NCBI GenBank assembly: GCA_028023455.1
Contig: JAQFVV010000185.1
Span: 2,367,239 to 2,431,238, forward strand
DNA from: Epiperipatus broadwayi
Lineage: Eukaryota; Onychophora; Udeonychophora; Euonychophora; Peripatidae
DNA: 64,000 bases
Direction: 5' to 3'
The translations under genes and the position numbers were made by a program. Every line of letters begins with the position of its first letter. The stretch's first letter is position 1. Shown one piece after another: positions 38,284-52,552 of the stretch. Under the pieces are notes generated by a model. That model did not search any database, was not told the DNA's origin, and was given only the letters and a program-made list of their open reading frames with translations.

Positions 38284-39660
38284 TCTGAAAAAAAAAGTAT
38301 CTAGAAATATTTTTTTATGTTACCCAGTCTGGTTTCAAACTCAGATCGAAGATATAGCAGGAATAAGCTCTATCTTTGTACTATGAGTCATTGGTATTAT
38401 AAATATATCTGACTATATATAATTTTAAAATATATAAACAATTTATATTCATTTTAATAAGAGCATTATATTTTTTTATATAATCTGGATTTTTCTTCAA
38501 AATAATTATTCAAGTTTATATATATTTTTTTAAAAAATCCAATTTGATTTTATATTTTTATATTAATTTAAAACAATTTTATTTTAAAAGACGGATAAAA
38601 AGCTAATATTTACTTAGTCAATGTAAAATAAGAGTCGAAACCAAACTCAATTCTACAAATTTTCTTTTGTTGTCAATTTAATAATTTATTATAAGATTTT
38701 ATTTCTTATGGTTTACAAATATTAAAAAAAAGTTGTGAAATCAATTTATATTAAACAATATATATATTCTTAAAACGCGTGTGTTAAATCTTTAAATGAA
38801 TATGTAATTCACAATTTTATTATCTGGGGTATAATTGCTTTTTAAAAAACCCATTGAATTTGTCCTTTGTTTGTTTTAAATTTATTCACTTCATAAACGA
38901 AATTGTCAATCCATAAAAATACCTTTATATTGATTATAAATTATTGTATAGTCAGTTCAAAAAATGACAGCTTTACTTTTAAACTACATCTGATGCAATC
39001 ATCCAATTAGCATAAATTTGTTTTAAAAAAAAAAGTAACCCAAATAAAATAAGTATAAAATAACAAATGTAAAATACATTTTAAAACCCTTTATCGTTAC
39101 TTTTTAATAATTTTTGTTTCCAAAACCGTATAAAAATTGTTTGTTTGCATACAAGCACATTTAAAATCATGATGGGTGTTAGTATTAAATATACATAAGA
39201 AAATATTTTTTTCCAATTGTCATTGCTTGAAAAAAATGAAAATGAAAAATAGCTGTCATCTACTCCAGATATTATTTATCAAACCACAGTTAGTAAAACT
39301 TAAATAAATACATTAAATATTTTAACAATTATTGGTAGAAAAAAATAAAATAGTTGTGTGGCTACAAAATTAAAAATGATCTGTTTTGTTTTTCTTACTT
39401 TTTGATTATATTGTAATAAAACACCTCCTGCTTAAAAATATCAAGGGTTTTACAGATTCAAATATATGCATCTGACCGCAATGCTAAAATAAGTTGCGTT
39501 AAAATGCTTTAAATAATAGCGAATTATTAGCAATCATAAAGTACTATTCTGTATCGTGTTACTTTCAAAAACTTAGCATGCATTAATTTAACATTTCACA
39601 CATGTGGTCATTATATCTTAATATTTTTAAAAAATTAATTCAGATATATTATTAAAATAT
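38284..39660. other. AT-rich spacer
   Basis: No gene, RNA or repeat recognised. Confidence 0.5.
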
Positions 39661-39663
39661 AGC

Positions 39664-42090
39664 AGGCGTGCCAAACTCGGGCCATTTTAATGCGACAGGT
39701 AAGATTCTCGCGGGCCACATCATACAATTTTTTTTTTTTTTTTTTTTTTTGACGCGAGAATGCAAGAATATAGGTGGGGTAATTAAAGCATATTACAGAG
39801 TTTAGTAAATTCAGTTCAATAAAATACAATTGATATGGTATTGCTTTTATTTAAACATTTATTTTATTTGATTATATATTTATAAAATTACAATTTTTTA
39901 TTTTTATCAGAAACTTGCCAGCGCTTTCCGGGTATCTTTCATCTAAATAGAAATATATTTTGAGAGTTCCTACTTCTCGATATTTGTTTTTTAAAATCGA
40001 ATCATTCTGGAAATCAATTAATTCCAGCCGTATCGAAGTCAGAGCTTTTTCAACTTCAAAGACAAAAGGTCCATTGAAAAGAAAAAAAAAAAAAATATTT
40101 TAACTCCTTGAAATCGTCAAAATGTTTATCGAATTCATTTTTTTATTTTTGCAGAGTATTATGAAAATGAGCAATTTTGATTTTTGCTTTTAACTGCTCA
40201 CATGTAGGTCAAAACATTTTTTAAACAAATTCAGTTTTTGTACAAAGCTTGAAACTGCATCTTAAATATATTCATTATCAATTGATCTTTGCCTTGGAAT
40301 ATAATATTAAGATTATTCAGATGTCCTGTAATATCTGTTAAAAATGTTAGGTCTTGTACCCACAATGGATCTTTTATAACTGATATATTTTCGTTGTTTT
40401 CATCTTTCATTTCAAAAAATAATATTATTTCCTCCAAAAGCAGATAGAGGCTGTTAGGGATGTTGTGGTATGACAACCACTGAACTTCTGAGTAATAAGG
40501 AATATCTTCGAATTTAAATTCTAAATCTTTAAGAAACGAAGTAAATTGGCAATTGGCATGGTTAAGTGCTCTCCATGGAATAAAGTTGACTATCTTTGTA
40601 ACTGTTTTAAGTACTTGGTTCATTTTTAATAATTTTAAACAGAGAACTTGTTGATGAATGAGGCAATTAAAAGCTTTGATTTCAATTTATCTGGAGACTC
40701 ATCTTGTAATTTCCTTGTCAGTTCATGACTTAAAACATTTAGTTTTACATGTTATCAATTTAGCACTGTCAGTTGTCACAGAAACAAACTTGTCAAGAGG
40801 CAAGTTATTTTTTTCTAAAATGCTCCATATGGCATCAAAAATATCTTCACCAGTTGTTGTTCCATAAAGAAGGATGGCTTCTAACAATTTTTCAGTGAGT
40901 CTCATGTTATTATCTCAACCATGAAAATAACAGCAATGTGTGCACCATCTCTTATATCTGTGCTTTCAATCGCAATTGAAAAGAGCTGTATTTTGGTAGA
41001 TATTTCCTATAGTTGCGAAGTGATGTCATCTGCCATTTCAGTAATTCTATTTGCCACTGTATTTCTTGATAATGAGATGTCTAAAAATGTCTGTACCTTT
41101 TCTGGACAGACAAATTCGGCAGTTTTTATCATACATTCCTTGATTAAAGAACCATCTTTGAATGATTTTGAATATTTTGCTAATAAATAACTTATTTTGG
41201 AACTAGCTCTTGTTACTGATTCATTACTTTTCATGAATTTTGTAAGCACTTCTTGCTGGCTATTTAATGAATTCTTCATTGTTTTTAATTTTTCTACTCT
41301 TATTTTGCTTAAAGCACTAAAATTGTTCTTCATGATTAGTGCTATAATGTCACTTAATGTTGTATTCTTTAGCGACACTAATCGTTTCTTTGCAAATTAA
41401 GGAAGTGATCTTATTGTTGACTTTCATGAAAAATAGTTCAGTTCCCACCTTTCTTAAAATTTTCTTCCCTTGTCACCAATCTTTCGTTTTTTATTTAGCA
41501 TTGGAAGTGTCATTTTTTGTAATAAAAATAGGGTTTTAAATTTAAATTTTAAAAATTAAAAAAATTTCAATTAACGTTAACTTACGTTTTCTGAAAGAGT
41601 TATAAAAGAAAACAACCCACAAATTTTTAGCATACCGATTGGGATAAAGAAACTAGGCAACTGCCTTTTGTTACAATTCTAAGAAAAACCCAAGATCTGC
41701 AGATAGGATAGCTAGGTTGGTGGCATGAATAGCTGACTAAAGTTTTGCTGGAATGTATTTAAGTTCTTGGAAGCACAGCAGCACATTATTAATGTTGCCA
41801 GTTTTGGAGTTCATCATATCTCAAATGATTCATCATTATAAAAGCATGTTGTCAAAAATATTTAGGTATGATTGTAACAGAGAATTATAAATTAGCGATG
41901 TACGTAGCCAACAATTATTGTAGATATTTTAATTCATGTAATTAAATATAAAAGTTTGGTTTAAAAAAAAATTAACTTAATTTATTGTTTGCAACATATC
42001 GTTCTGTTTTTATTTTATTGCATAGCACCGTAGCCCGGGGCCACGAAAAATCACTTCAAGGACTGCATGCTGTCCGCGGGCCGACATATC
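39664..42090 (-). mobile_element. hAT (Charlie-like) DNA transposon, inactive
   Basis: The left end caggcgtgccaaactcgg (39664 onward), with gcgggccacat following, has the form of Charlie/hAT termini (CAGNGGTGCCAAACT). Near the right end, gcccggggccacgaaaaatc and cgcgggccgac (42035-42090) are the matching subterminal hAT sequence, but the outermost right inverted repeat is missing or too decayed. Between them lies a minus-strand transposase pseudogene. A run of 26 T at 39728-39753 sits beside the left end. Confidence 0.75.
39905..41540 (-). pseudogene. hAT transposase of the GTF2IRD2/ZBED type, broken
   Basis: Read on the minus strand from 41500 down, the pieces follow the GTF2IRD2-like transposase in order: KRKIGDKGRKF and a decayed KEYN zinc-finger region near 41340-41510; SLSRNTVANRITEMADDI near 41010-41060; LYGTTTGEDIFDAI and SVTTDSA near 40745-40870; KIVNFIPWRALNH and EVQWLSYHNI near 40470-40590; LTFLTDITGHLNNLN near 40300-40360; and ELIDFQNDSILKNKYREVG near 39990-40020. 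The well-known C-terminal hAT dimerisation region is absent or unreadable. At least four frameshifts or stops interrupt it, so it is dead. GTF2IRD2-type names come from vertebrate genes derived from such transposases; here it is simply the transposon. Confidence 0.8.
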
Positions 42091-44548
42091 AGAAATATAG
42101 CATATTTAAAAAGTAACTAATTATTGAAAATGTGATTGGAAATTTAGTTTATGGATATCTGGATTTCATATAGTATTAATAAAGTTAGCAGGAAAATTTT
42201 TGTAATTGTATAAACTGTTTTGATTAATTTTTATACTTGCAAATGGATTTCTCGATATTATAAAAAATGTTTTGTATCTTTTTTAGAATGTCTCTGAAAT
42301 ATTTTTTTAAATATAAGTAGGATCCCCCATATATATGAAACCACATTAAAAAATAAAAATGTTTTACAAAATGCTTTTTTAAAAAATGGGATACATTTTA
42401 TCTACTTTTTCAGACCAAGCAAAATACGGATTGGTCTTTTGATCTTTCTATCATATTTCCAAATAGTACAGAACACTTTTGCTTTATATTATATTAATAG
42501 TAGGTTGTTGTTTTTTTTTTAATTACTTTCAATACATTTTATAAGGTATCAGTTCTTTATGTAATTTAATTTATTTGAAATAATTATACTACAACCATTA
42601 AATATATTTTAATTAGTTATATCCAATAATAGAATATCGGGATCTATGTTCTATCTTAACATCCAAGTCCACTATTTTATTTAAAATTTGCCATAATCAC
42701 CATGCCTAAGATAAAAATCATTTAAGTCACAAGTTATTAAAAAAAATTTCTAACCACCTAAGTTTTTCTGAACATTAGTTATTAAACCAAAATCTTATAA
42801 AAGTCACATGATACATAGAACGCAATGGCAAATCATTTATTCTCCTTAGTAAGAAGAGTGCAACCCTTCTCATATTATAAAGCTAATTCAGAAGAAGATG
42901 TTTTATTTTTGTTTTTATTTTGCATTTTCAAGCTTTTAAATTTCTGAAGCCATTTATAAAATGTTCAAAGTTCACTATCAAAAAATAAAAAAAATTCAAA
43001 TGCATTATATTTTTCATTACCTGTAGTAATGCAAATAATCAGTCCTACCTTGTAGTAACTGTAATATAAATTAAGTTGATAATTAGCTATTTTTGGCTAC
43101 TAGTTATTTTCAAACATTTCAAAGAATGCTCTAAACTTTCTCATTTAATTCATTCAATACTTCGTTGGTTTTTATCATTGCTTAAATATAACCAGCTATT
43201 TTTTAATATTATAAATCAAATACTCTGACTTAATATAAATATATGCATGCAAATTAAAGTTTTTGGGCTTTATTCGTGCATCAGACAACTCAGTTATTTT
43301 CAAACGGAATAACTTAATTTTCATATAAATTGTATATGGATATATTTTAAATTTCCGTTCTACCATACATACATATGAACAAAGGCATGTGACAAAAACA
43401 GCTTTCATCAGTTACTCAAGTTCCAATTTCTTACATGTTTTTATTTACGTATTCAATAATCATAAATGTCCAATTATTACATTGTCATTAACAAGTGCCA
43501 AACTTTCTACACTCCCAACTTTGACATCAATCACTTCATAAAATATATTAATCATTTATTAAAATAAAGATTACCTTTAACCCAGATAAAAACTTTAAAT
43601 CTCAGTTCAAGAATATCTCTATATTTTGATAGAAATATCAATATATGATATAGATTATTTACATATTTTAACTTTTTTACATCAATTATTATAAACACTA
43701 AAATTTTATTAATTTAAATATTATTATTATATTTGTTTCCACTCGTAAGGAGTCAAGTGCAAACACAGAAATAATAATGATATATTAAAAACACGACTAA
43801 AATAAAAGCAAATTAATAATGTGCATTCAGTGTAAAAAAAATTAATGAGAACTCTTCATAAAAATTATAATTTTTCTTATGAAAAATTATTGTCCCATTT
43901 TTCTCACTTTGCAAATTATTGGTTTTTTTCTACTTTTAATGGTATTTTCAATATAGAATTATTACTATCCGTTATGAAAAATACTGAAATTTTTTATGTT
44001 TTATATAGTTTGCATTCCAAAATTTCTACTTTTCATCTCAACATGTTTTGAAAATTTTAGCAGCAAAATTTTTTAAACATGTAACATGTAAGAGATCAAA
44101 ATGTTGGAATTTGATAATAAAAACTATATACAACAAAAAAAAAAACATTTCAGTGCTTTTAATAACAGATAGAGAAAAGTATAGACATAAAAATAATAAT
44201 TGTTATGATCTAAGAATATATATTTTTTCTTGACTTATCCTGGAAATATATCTTATAACAATAATGTCTATTGACCTTTTAAATATATAATGAATATTTT
44301 GTTATTAGTTATCTCCAACCTGTGTAATATTATTGTTGCCAGTATTTTTATAATAATGATATTTAATAATAATCACTGTAGTCATTACTATTTAATTTAT
44401 TTAATAAACCAAAAGAATTTTAAGTAATATATCTTTATGAAAAAATATATTTCTAAAGAATTTGACTAATTTGAAGCAAGCCTTCTACCAGGATTCACAT
44501 TCATTCAATGTTATAGAATTACCAAGAGCTGTTTCAACTTCATCAAGT
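42091..44548. other. AT-rich spacer
   Basis: No gene recognised. Overlapping frames of 68 and 61 codons at 43845-44233 on + use ordinary residues but contain no motif. I cannot tell whether they are chance. Confidence 0.45.
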
Positions 44549-44565
44549 TGGATATCCCTTTTTTT

Positions 44566-44665
44566 TTAAGTGTCATAGCATCGGCCGGGACGTGAACCCG
44601 CAACTTGGGCAACTGCCTGCAAGTGCAAGGCAGTCGCACTGACCTCTCGACCACCAATGCAAGAC
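44566..44665 (-). mobile_element. tRNA-derived SINE copy 3 with 15-bp target duplication
   Basis: The word tggatatcccttttt stands at 44549-44563 and again at 44666-44680, flanking a unit of about 100 bases. On the minus strand the unit starts gcattggtggtcgagaggtc, with a 7-bp acceptor stem (gcattgg with ccgatgc, one G-T pair), a D-arm, an anticodon-like hairpin (actgcct pairing with aggcagt), a long variable region and the B-box ggttcacgtccc. It then ends ctatgacactt and a run of A. Essentially the whole element is a tRNA-like RNA plus a tail of about 10 bases and poly(A). The target duplication and poly(A) indicate LINE-mobilised retroposition. Confidence 0.8.
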
Positions 44666-44932
44666 TGGATATCCCTTTTTAAATCTAAATATTAAAAAAT
44701 GAAGGATTATGATACTGCTATCACATGTTCAAAATTCTATTATTATTATTATTATAAAAAGTACCTCAACTGATATAATAAGATTGTGATAGAATTACTA
44801 CATTCCCATAATTATTCTCATTACATAATAAAAATGTCATTGACAAATAATTATGCATTTTTTATGTTTTTAATCTGACAATTATTTTTAAGTATCCTTG
44901 AGAAATTTTACAGGTTAAGTCCCTATATTGCT

Positions 44933-44936
<4 letters not shown>

Positions 44937-44971
<35 letters not shown>
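44937..44971. repeat. (TA)n microsatellite
   Basis: A pure TA run ending exactly where the long skewed block at 44972 begins. Confidence 0.9.
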
Positions 44972-44973
<2 letters not shown>

Positions 44974-45920
44974 CGGGTTCATCCGTGTTGTGCCCTTTTG
45001 TATGGGTCACCATCTAATTTTGTGCTAATCTATTAAAAATTTTAAATTTAAGATATATTTGAATATGTGATGTTAATTTTGCTTATGGTAATATTTCAAA
45101 AGGTTTAATTAAAGCAATCTATGAGTATTTGATATGTGAAATTGTGCTGATATTGAGAGAGACATTTTAAATGATGATGATTATAATATATGGTTGGGAA
45201 AAAATGGCCATAATCAATACTGCATTAATATATTTAATAAATAGGTATTTAAAGCTAAAAGTGTTTAAAAGACAAGTAAGATTAAATACATATATTTATT
45301 GTTGATAAAATAATGATATAAAAGAATGTAAATATTTTTAATTATTATAAATACTTAAATAGAAGATTAATATTTGATTTTAATGATATCAAATAATTAT
45401 TTTAAAAATTTGTTATAATATCTTATTTATTTTAAAAATATTTATTTTAAAAATGCAATTGTTAGTTATTTTTAGATTATAACAAGCGTTTCTTGTGTTG
45501 AAGAAACAGATGTTAGTTAAATATACACAAACATGCTTGGAAGTTATTTAGCAAAGTTGCAAAACTATTTTAAAAATCATGTTGTAAAATTTATAAATAA
45601 TACGTGAGTTATCACGAGATAAAAATAAAGATAAATCAATGTAAAATATTAAATCTGATTTTAAAATATTGTTTTAAAAATATAACGTATAAAAAAAGAC
45701 TTAGTTTATTTTAAGTAATTTTATAAAAGTTAAAATTAAAATCAAGTAGGTAAAAATATTTTTAGAGAGATATTTTATGGATTTAAATAAATGATAAAGA
45801 TTATTTTAGAAATTTAATAATGTAATAAATATTAAATATTAAATAAGTCATTATTTATTTTTAATTTTGTGTTGTTGGTAAAATATGTAAATAAGCCAGC
45901 AAAGTTGATTGTTTAATCTA

Positions 45921-45954
45921 CCAATCAAATGGGAAGTTTCTTCCGGTATAAAAG
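45921..45954 (+). promoter_or_regulatory. CCAAT and TATA box pair
   Basis: ccaatcaaat at 45921 and ggtataaaag at 45945-45954, about 20 bases apart, form a textbook Pol II core promoter, followed by tagttcaattgttaggagag. Transcription would start near 45975-45985 and run rightward into the G-rich strand. Confidence 0.6.
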
Positions 45955-48297
45955 CTTAGTTCAATTGTTAGGAGAGGACTTTGTGATTGATTTTTCAAGT
46001 TAATTGTGTTATTAAAAATAGCTACGTAAATTTTGTAGACGCTTTTAAAATCATTTTTCAAAATTATAAAAGTGTCTTTGTAAATAAGTTATAGAAATTT
46101 TAAATGATAGTCATGCAGTGTTAATTTAATTTTCCCTATCAATCGTCTTTATATCAAGCTCAATTTACAAGCAAATAGTCATGGGAACATCATATATAGT
46201 GAAAATATATCGGAAACTTTACCTTAGAAATATGACAAACGCTGGATTAGTTCGGAAATTTACAAGATGGAGAAAAGTAGTATTTTGGATAGTATATAAT
46301 TTTAAAAGCTAATTACTATTGCCTATTAGAAAATAGATATTTTAAAGAATAAATACTTTTGTGTAAAGAAAGTATTTTTGCAAGCTATAAATTTAAAAAT
46401 ATATCTTAAGTAAAGATATTAAAAATGAAAGTAGTTTTATAAATACTTGCCTTGTTAAGTCTTTATGTTTAAAAGACTGAATGTTGATAATTTTAAAAGC
46501 AAGTCAATTGAAATATAATTAGCTAAAAATCTTAATATAATGGGATTATTATATTGAAATAATTTAAACGCTGGCCGTTTTATAAATAAAGAAGCTTATT
46601 CTTACCTGGATGTTTTGTTAAAAAATGCGCAAGAAATATGTGGACGTCCCAGTTAATTTAAAATAATTAAATGATAGTTTTTCATAAAACTAAAGACTAA
46701 GCTAAAATAATAACTTTTGAATAATATTTTAAAAATAACTAAATCAGGATCCTATAAACTATTTTAATTTATTTTATTTTCTTGTGGGGAACTTATTTTT
46801 AAAAAAGAACATTTTCGTTTTTTCATAAACTTTTAAAAAACACGTGGTGGACCGGAAACAGGAAATGGTGTTCTAGTGAATATGTGCCTACGGTTAAAGA
46901 ACTTTATGGTGAAAAGGAAACATCGCTGGAATTATGTAATATGAATTTTGTTTTATTTATCTAATATAAAAGTTAAATAGTATTAATCTATTAAAAATAA
47001 GATAGGTACATTTCTTAAAATAATAACTAAAGTAATATAATAATTAATTGCATAAGTTTATTTTATAATTAATATAAAACGTAATATGTTAAAGAATGAT
47101 CGTGAGTGTAAATGTGAATTATTTTATGAAGCTGTAATTCCGAAGAATATTGGAAGATGGACTGTACATTAAATCATTATTGATGGTAAAAATTGTATAA
47201 TAATAATAATTTTAATGTATTTAATATGTTTTCTTTAGATCAACCGAATGATATGTTATTTTGAATGAATGTATGATTATTTTAAAAATACACACACATT
47301 ATATTGGCAGTGACAGTTTTATTTAAATATGCATAATTTGAATTTATGAAATAAATACGATGCAACATTACATAAGAAGCTTAGAAATAATTATATGATT
47401 CTTTCGTTAATAAATTTTGATATTGTTTTTATGTTATAGTATTAGAATTATATTTATTATTTATAAGTAATTATTTTTTTTATTGCAAATTAGGAAGAGA
47501 GTTAAAAGTCTATATTTTATTTTTATTTTATTGGACAAATTAAGTTAAGTTTTATGTAGAAGTTTATGTTTGAATTAAAGGTTTACTGAATATAGATGAC
47601 GTAGTATAAATAGTTTGGATAATTAGTGGTTATTTAAAGTTGAAGGTTGTTTTCCCGGAATTTTAGATAAGTTTTAGAGGATGTTTTGTAGTTAAAAGTT
47701 TATTAAGAAGGAGTAGAATAACACATAAAGTAAAGTAATAATTTTACATAGAAAAGAATCATAGAATTTATCTAATATAATACTTTATGAATTTGAAATT
47801 AATGAATGATTTAAATAATATTATTATTTCAACAACACATATATGTAATGCATATTTAATAAAACCTGTAACATGAATTGCATTAAGTGAAATATAAAGT
47901 TATAATCAATTCTTGGTTATTACATTACAAGGATACATTAGTTTCTATATTATGCTATTAAAGTAATGCTGATAGTAAAGTAAACACATACTAGTACATG
48001 ATGAAATGAATAGCAGTAATACTTAAGTGATGTAGCAATTTAATTAGTAAAGTTTAATTGTTTACATATGCTACATAAATATTGTTTACATAAATTTTTC
48101 TATGTAATAATTGAGATTTACTGATGCTTGTTTAAAGTCTAAGTTTTGAAAACATACTTCAATGTTATTAGTACAGCATTTTAAAGAATGTATAATTACT
48201 TATTAGGAGTATGAATTAATAACAGTGTAAACATATTGTATTATTATTTTCTTATTTATTTTCTTTGTTTTCATAATTTTGAATTGTAAATATTGTA

Positions 48298-48360
48298 AAT
48301 AAATTCTTAGTTGAAGTTAATGTAAATAAATTTGTTTAATTTGTTTTAAAAGTGTGTCGA
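48298..48360 (+). terminator. Poly(A) signals with GU-rich element
   Basis: aataaa occurs at 48298-48303 and 48325-48330, and agtgtgtcg follows near 48351, a typical downstream GT-rich element. This is consistent with RNA 3' end formation near 48345 for a transcript begun near 45980. Confidence 0.5.
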
Positions 48361-48420
48361 GTTCATTATTTTGCACCACAGCATTTGACAACAGATAATT
48401 TGAACAAATATAATATTTGC

Positions 48421-49259
48421 ACAATGTGAATTTATTAATATTATTTTAGAAATAAATACAATATTTTCCTGATTATCATTTATTAGAATTGATTGACATT
48501 AATATATCATATTACAATGGTCATAGAGTAATTATCATTCATAAGATGGTTATAATACACAATATAAGAGTACAAGATTATTTATTGCCACATATTAATA
48601 AATTGTAAGATTTTGATCTATTCCAAAATTAAGATACTATATGAAGATAAAAGATATACACATGATTATTTATTTATTTAATGATTGATGATATAACAGA
48701 AATAGATAAGATTAAGTTATACCCTAAGATTTGTATTGAGTATTATTATTATTAGAATAAGTTAGGTGTACGTAAGTTTGATATAAAATCCTTTATCATA
48801 CTTATTTACATGAGTTATCATTATTTTAAGATAATTAGAAGAACCTGAGATTATTTAATTATATTTTAAAAATTAAAAGTTAAGATTTATTTATTTTATT
48901 ATTATTAAAGATAATTTATTTTATTTAAAAGCCATAAGAATGCTATAGAGGTAGTAGTAAGTTAATAAGGAAGTAACAGTATTCTTATGCCATTGAGACA
49001 ATGTGTTTTGGAAGATATTGACTCAATGTAAATCTACTTATTGCTTTGTAACTTTACTTCACAGTCTCATGATTTTAAAAATACTTATTTAATTAGTACA
49101 TACTATAGAATTATATTGATTTGATAATTAATGACAAATTTAATTCGAATATGATAATATAAAATATATTAAAGATAGATATGCAAATTTTAATTAAGCA
49201 TTACAATTTAATTGAGCTAGTTGTATTTCAAACTATATTATACATCGAGAAGTAAGGGT

Positions 49260-49260
<1 letters not shown>
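48421..49260. other. AT-rich spacer
   Basis: If 44972-48383 is a 5' LTR, this should be the element interior, but no gag or pol motif is readable. Confidence 0.4.

Positions 49261-49261
<1 letters not shown>

Positions 49262-49348
<87 letters not shown>
49262..49348. repeat. (TA)n microsatellite, about 43 units
   Basis: A TA array with one interruption (atcatat near 49318). Confidence 0.95.
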
Positions 49349-49352
<4 letters not shown>

Positions 49353-51940
49353 ATTTAAGTACAAAATACCATCTATTTACTTATATTCAAATAACTATTA
49401 CTAAACCAATGGACATTTTATAGAACAAAAAAGAGACGTACTCTTATCAAAAACACAGTAGTTTAGAGATTTCCATGGTACATACATATGACTAGAGTAA
49501 AAATTAAAATAAGCAGCTTTTTGTTAACAGTTTTTGCAATGTAGAACAAATAATAATTGCTTATAAAATAATAACTTATTTCTTTCTAGTACATTTAGGA
49601 TAAAAGTTATTATAATATTACTATTCTTATAACTTTAAAGCATAATAATCAATGTCTTTTCAATGATTTCAGCTGCAGAAGAATGTAATATTACATTCTT
49701 ATACTTATAATTAGAACATAATTAATAATGTACAATTGCTTTTATGTGATTGTAATTATGTTCCTTTATAGTGATTTTTTATGTAAATAATATATTTATA
49801 ATGGTGATCCACATATTGGCAGTCAATAACAATAATCATAATTTTTTTGAGTTCATAAAGTTGATGTCATTATTATCATTAACTTTTGAGTTATAATTTT
49901 TACTTTTTTTTTGCTAACACATTCATTAAATTTTCCATAAAAATTTCTTTTACTAGCCATTGATGTAATAACACTATTTGCCAAAAAATAAAATATTTTT
50001 TATAAACTTAGTGAAACCTAGTATTCGACATTAATCTGAGTCACATGTAAAAGTATATACATCAATGTGTCATGTCATTCATTGCTATTGATACATATAA
50101 AAGTTCCAATCAATGAAGAAACAAGATGCACCTTACTATCTTTTTTTAATTAATAAACTTTTTTACTATTTGATTCAATTTTATTCCATTATTAGATTAG
50201 CTTTTCTAAGAGCTGCTTCATTACTTTTCAAATCTTGATAAATTGTTAGATATAATTATTCTAAACAGCACTCATGTTTCAAGCAAAGAAAATCCTTTCT
50301 ATGCACGTATAAATAGAAAAAATTAAAATAATTAATTTTATTACTGGCACTACTTTATATATGTATTACTGTTAGTTTTATATCTTACTATAAACTTCTA
50401 TCAAATATATTGACCTAGCCTGATTTTGCAAAACAAGATTATTTTAATCTACTTTTGGAGTTATATATATAAATAATTATAGATAAGTGAAATAAGTAAT
50501 AAAAAACAAATAAGGAAAAACTTTCTTTTACCAGAGAGATAACGGTATATAATAGAAGATATAACAGTGATAAACAAATAAAAAAGATCAGGCAAAACGT
50601 AAAACAGTAATAATTTTTTGAAGAAATATATTAAGAGTAGTAACAAAAGATAAAGAGTAATATTACATCAATATTTGCAAAGTGATTAGTAATGGTAATA
50701 TCTTTTGGAATATTTGCAACATTAAAATACAATTCCGTTCTTGAGTGATATTGCAGATAGATTCCAAGAAATAGATTAATAACTGTACTAGAAAAGATAA
50801 ATTAGAGATATTAGAAATATGCTATACCAGTATGCCAGCTACAAAGTTGAATCTTTCATAGTGAAGTAAATGTCAAACTAGCATTGACATTTTGTCGTAA
50901 AGTTTGCAATTAAAAAATAATCAATAAAAGTACTGATCAAATTATACCTTAGAAAATTCATTCGTTGACCTATAGATTAGAAATCAATTTGTTTATATAT
51001 ATATATATAAACGAAATCTTATTATGTAACACATTATCAAACATCTCTGACACCACATTCAAATAAGATTACATTAACATAGAAAATAATACTGGGGAAG
51101 GAGTATACAACGATCAGGAAACTTTATATATATATATTATTTTTTATTTTTCTACGAATTATCAAAAGCCATTCTCGTCTATACTTTTAATAGATAAATT
51201 TAGGAGCTTTAGCTATAAGATGAGTACCTAAATTTATTAATATAAAACTGATCCAATCTTTAATAAAGTGTATCATTAATTCTTGCAGCAAGCAAAAAAA
51301 TACGTTTTAATATAAATGTTTTTCGATTAATTATTTAAAATAGTAAAAACGGTGTAATTGCTTTTAAATATCTCAGCTATAGCCATTCCATAATAGTGAT
51401 TAAAAAAAGGCCATTACCCATCAGATTTGTCTATTTCCTCCAAAACAAGAGTTTAAATATTTTCCCATGTTAAATTATTTTTTTAATTCCAAAAGTATCA
51501 AGATAACTAATTCAGTCTTTTATAACTAGCTGGGTTGATTATAGTCCAGCTACTTAAAAAAATGCACCTTATGCAAAATGTGCGTGGTAAACGGGTGTGA
51601 TATTTAGTATTTTTTTACATTTTTTTTTTTTAAAAATCAGTAGGCAATTTTGAATAATTTATATGGCTTTACATCTCTCTTTTTTTAAAATAATAATAAT
51701 AATAATTTTATAATTTTGTTAAAAATTAATATATTTGTAAATTTAAAGTGTAGTAATGTTTTAAATATATTTTTAAAAATGGTTTATCTTTTTACCTATC
51801 ATTTATTTCACATAATTCACTATGCATCATAAAAAGTTAACATCAAATTCAGACCATCTTAAATTTCACAGTAAAAAAAAAATCAACAAAACATATCAGA
51901 TTTTATAAAAGTCAATATCAATAATGTAATGAACAGAAAT
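49349..51940. other. AT-rich spacer
   Basis: No gene recognised. Short TA arrays lie at 50995-51010 and 51125-51138. The minus frame at 50461-50646 is Leu/Ile/Phe-rich and looks like chance. Confidence 0.5.
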
Positions 51941-51946
51941 CCACTG

Positions 51947-52493
<547 letters not shown>

Positions 52494-52552
52494 GCATCAA
52501 TGTTATGCAGTATTAAATTTATTTGTGAGTGTGAAAATATATTACAACATGT

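Larger units (their letters stand above)
44972..48383 (+). mobile_element. Long LTR-like block, or noncoding Pol II unit
   Basis: This block is strongly richer in G than C on + over about 3 kb, unlike its flanks (several 60-base lines have more than 10 G and 1-3 C). It starts tgcgggttcatccgtg right after a TA run and ends caccacagca, i.e. TG to CA. The following tttgacaacag resembles the tttggcgaca primer-binding sites of many LTR elements with one G lost. Inside are CCAAT, TATA and poly(A) signals in the order U3-R-U5. No frame of 60 codons exists in it. A 3.4-kb LTR would be long, and no gag-pol follows, so it may be a solo or truncated LTR. The alternative is an independent long noncoding transcription unit. 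Confidence 0.45.

Noticed and set aside
40658-41539. Plus-strand frames of 60-89 codons
   Set aside because: They are antisense shadows of the minus-strand hAT transposase.
43845-44233. Two adjoining small plus frames
   Set aside because: No motif, low-complexity composition and overlap by four bases. Chance is the simpler reading.
44566-44665. A functional class II tRNA gene
   Set aside because: The acceptor stem is good, but the anticodon loop is oversized. Poly(A) and a 15-bp target duplication show it is a retroposed copy.
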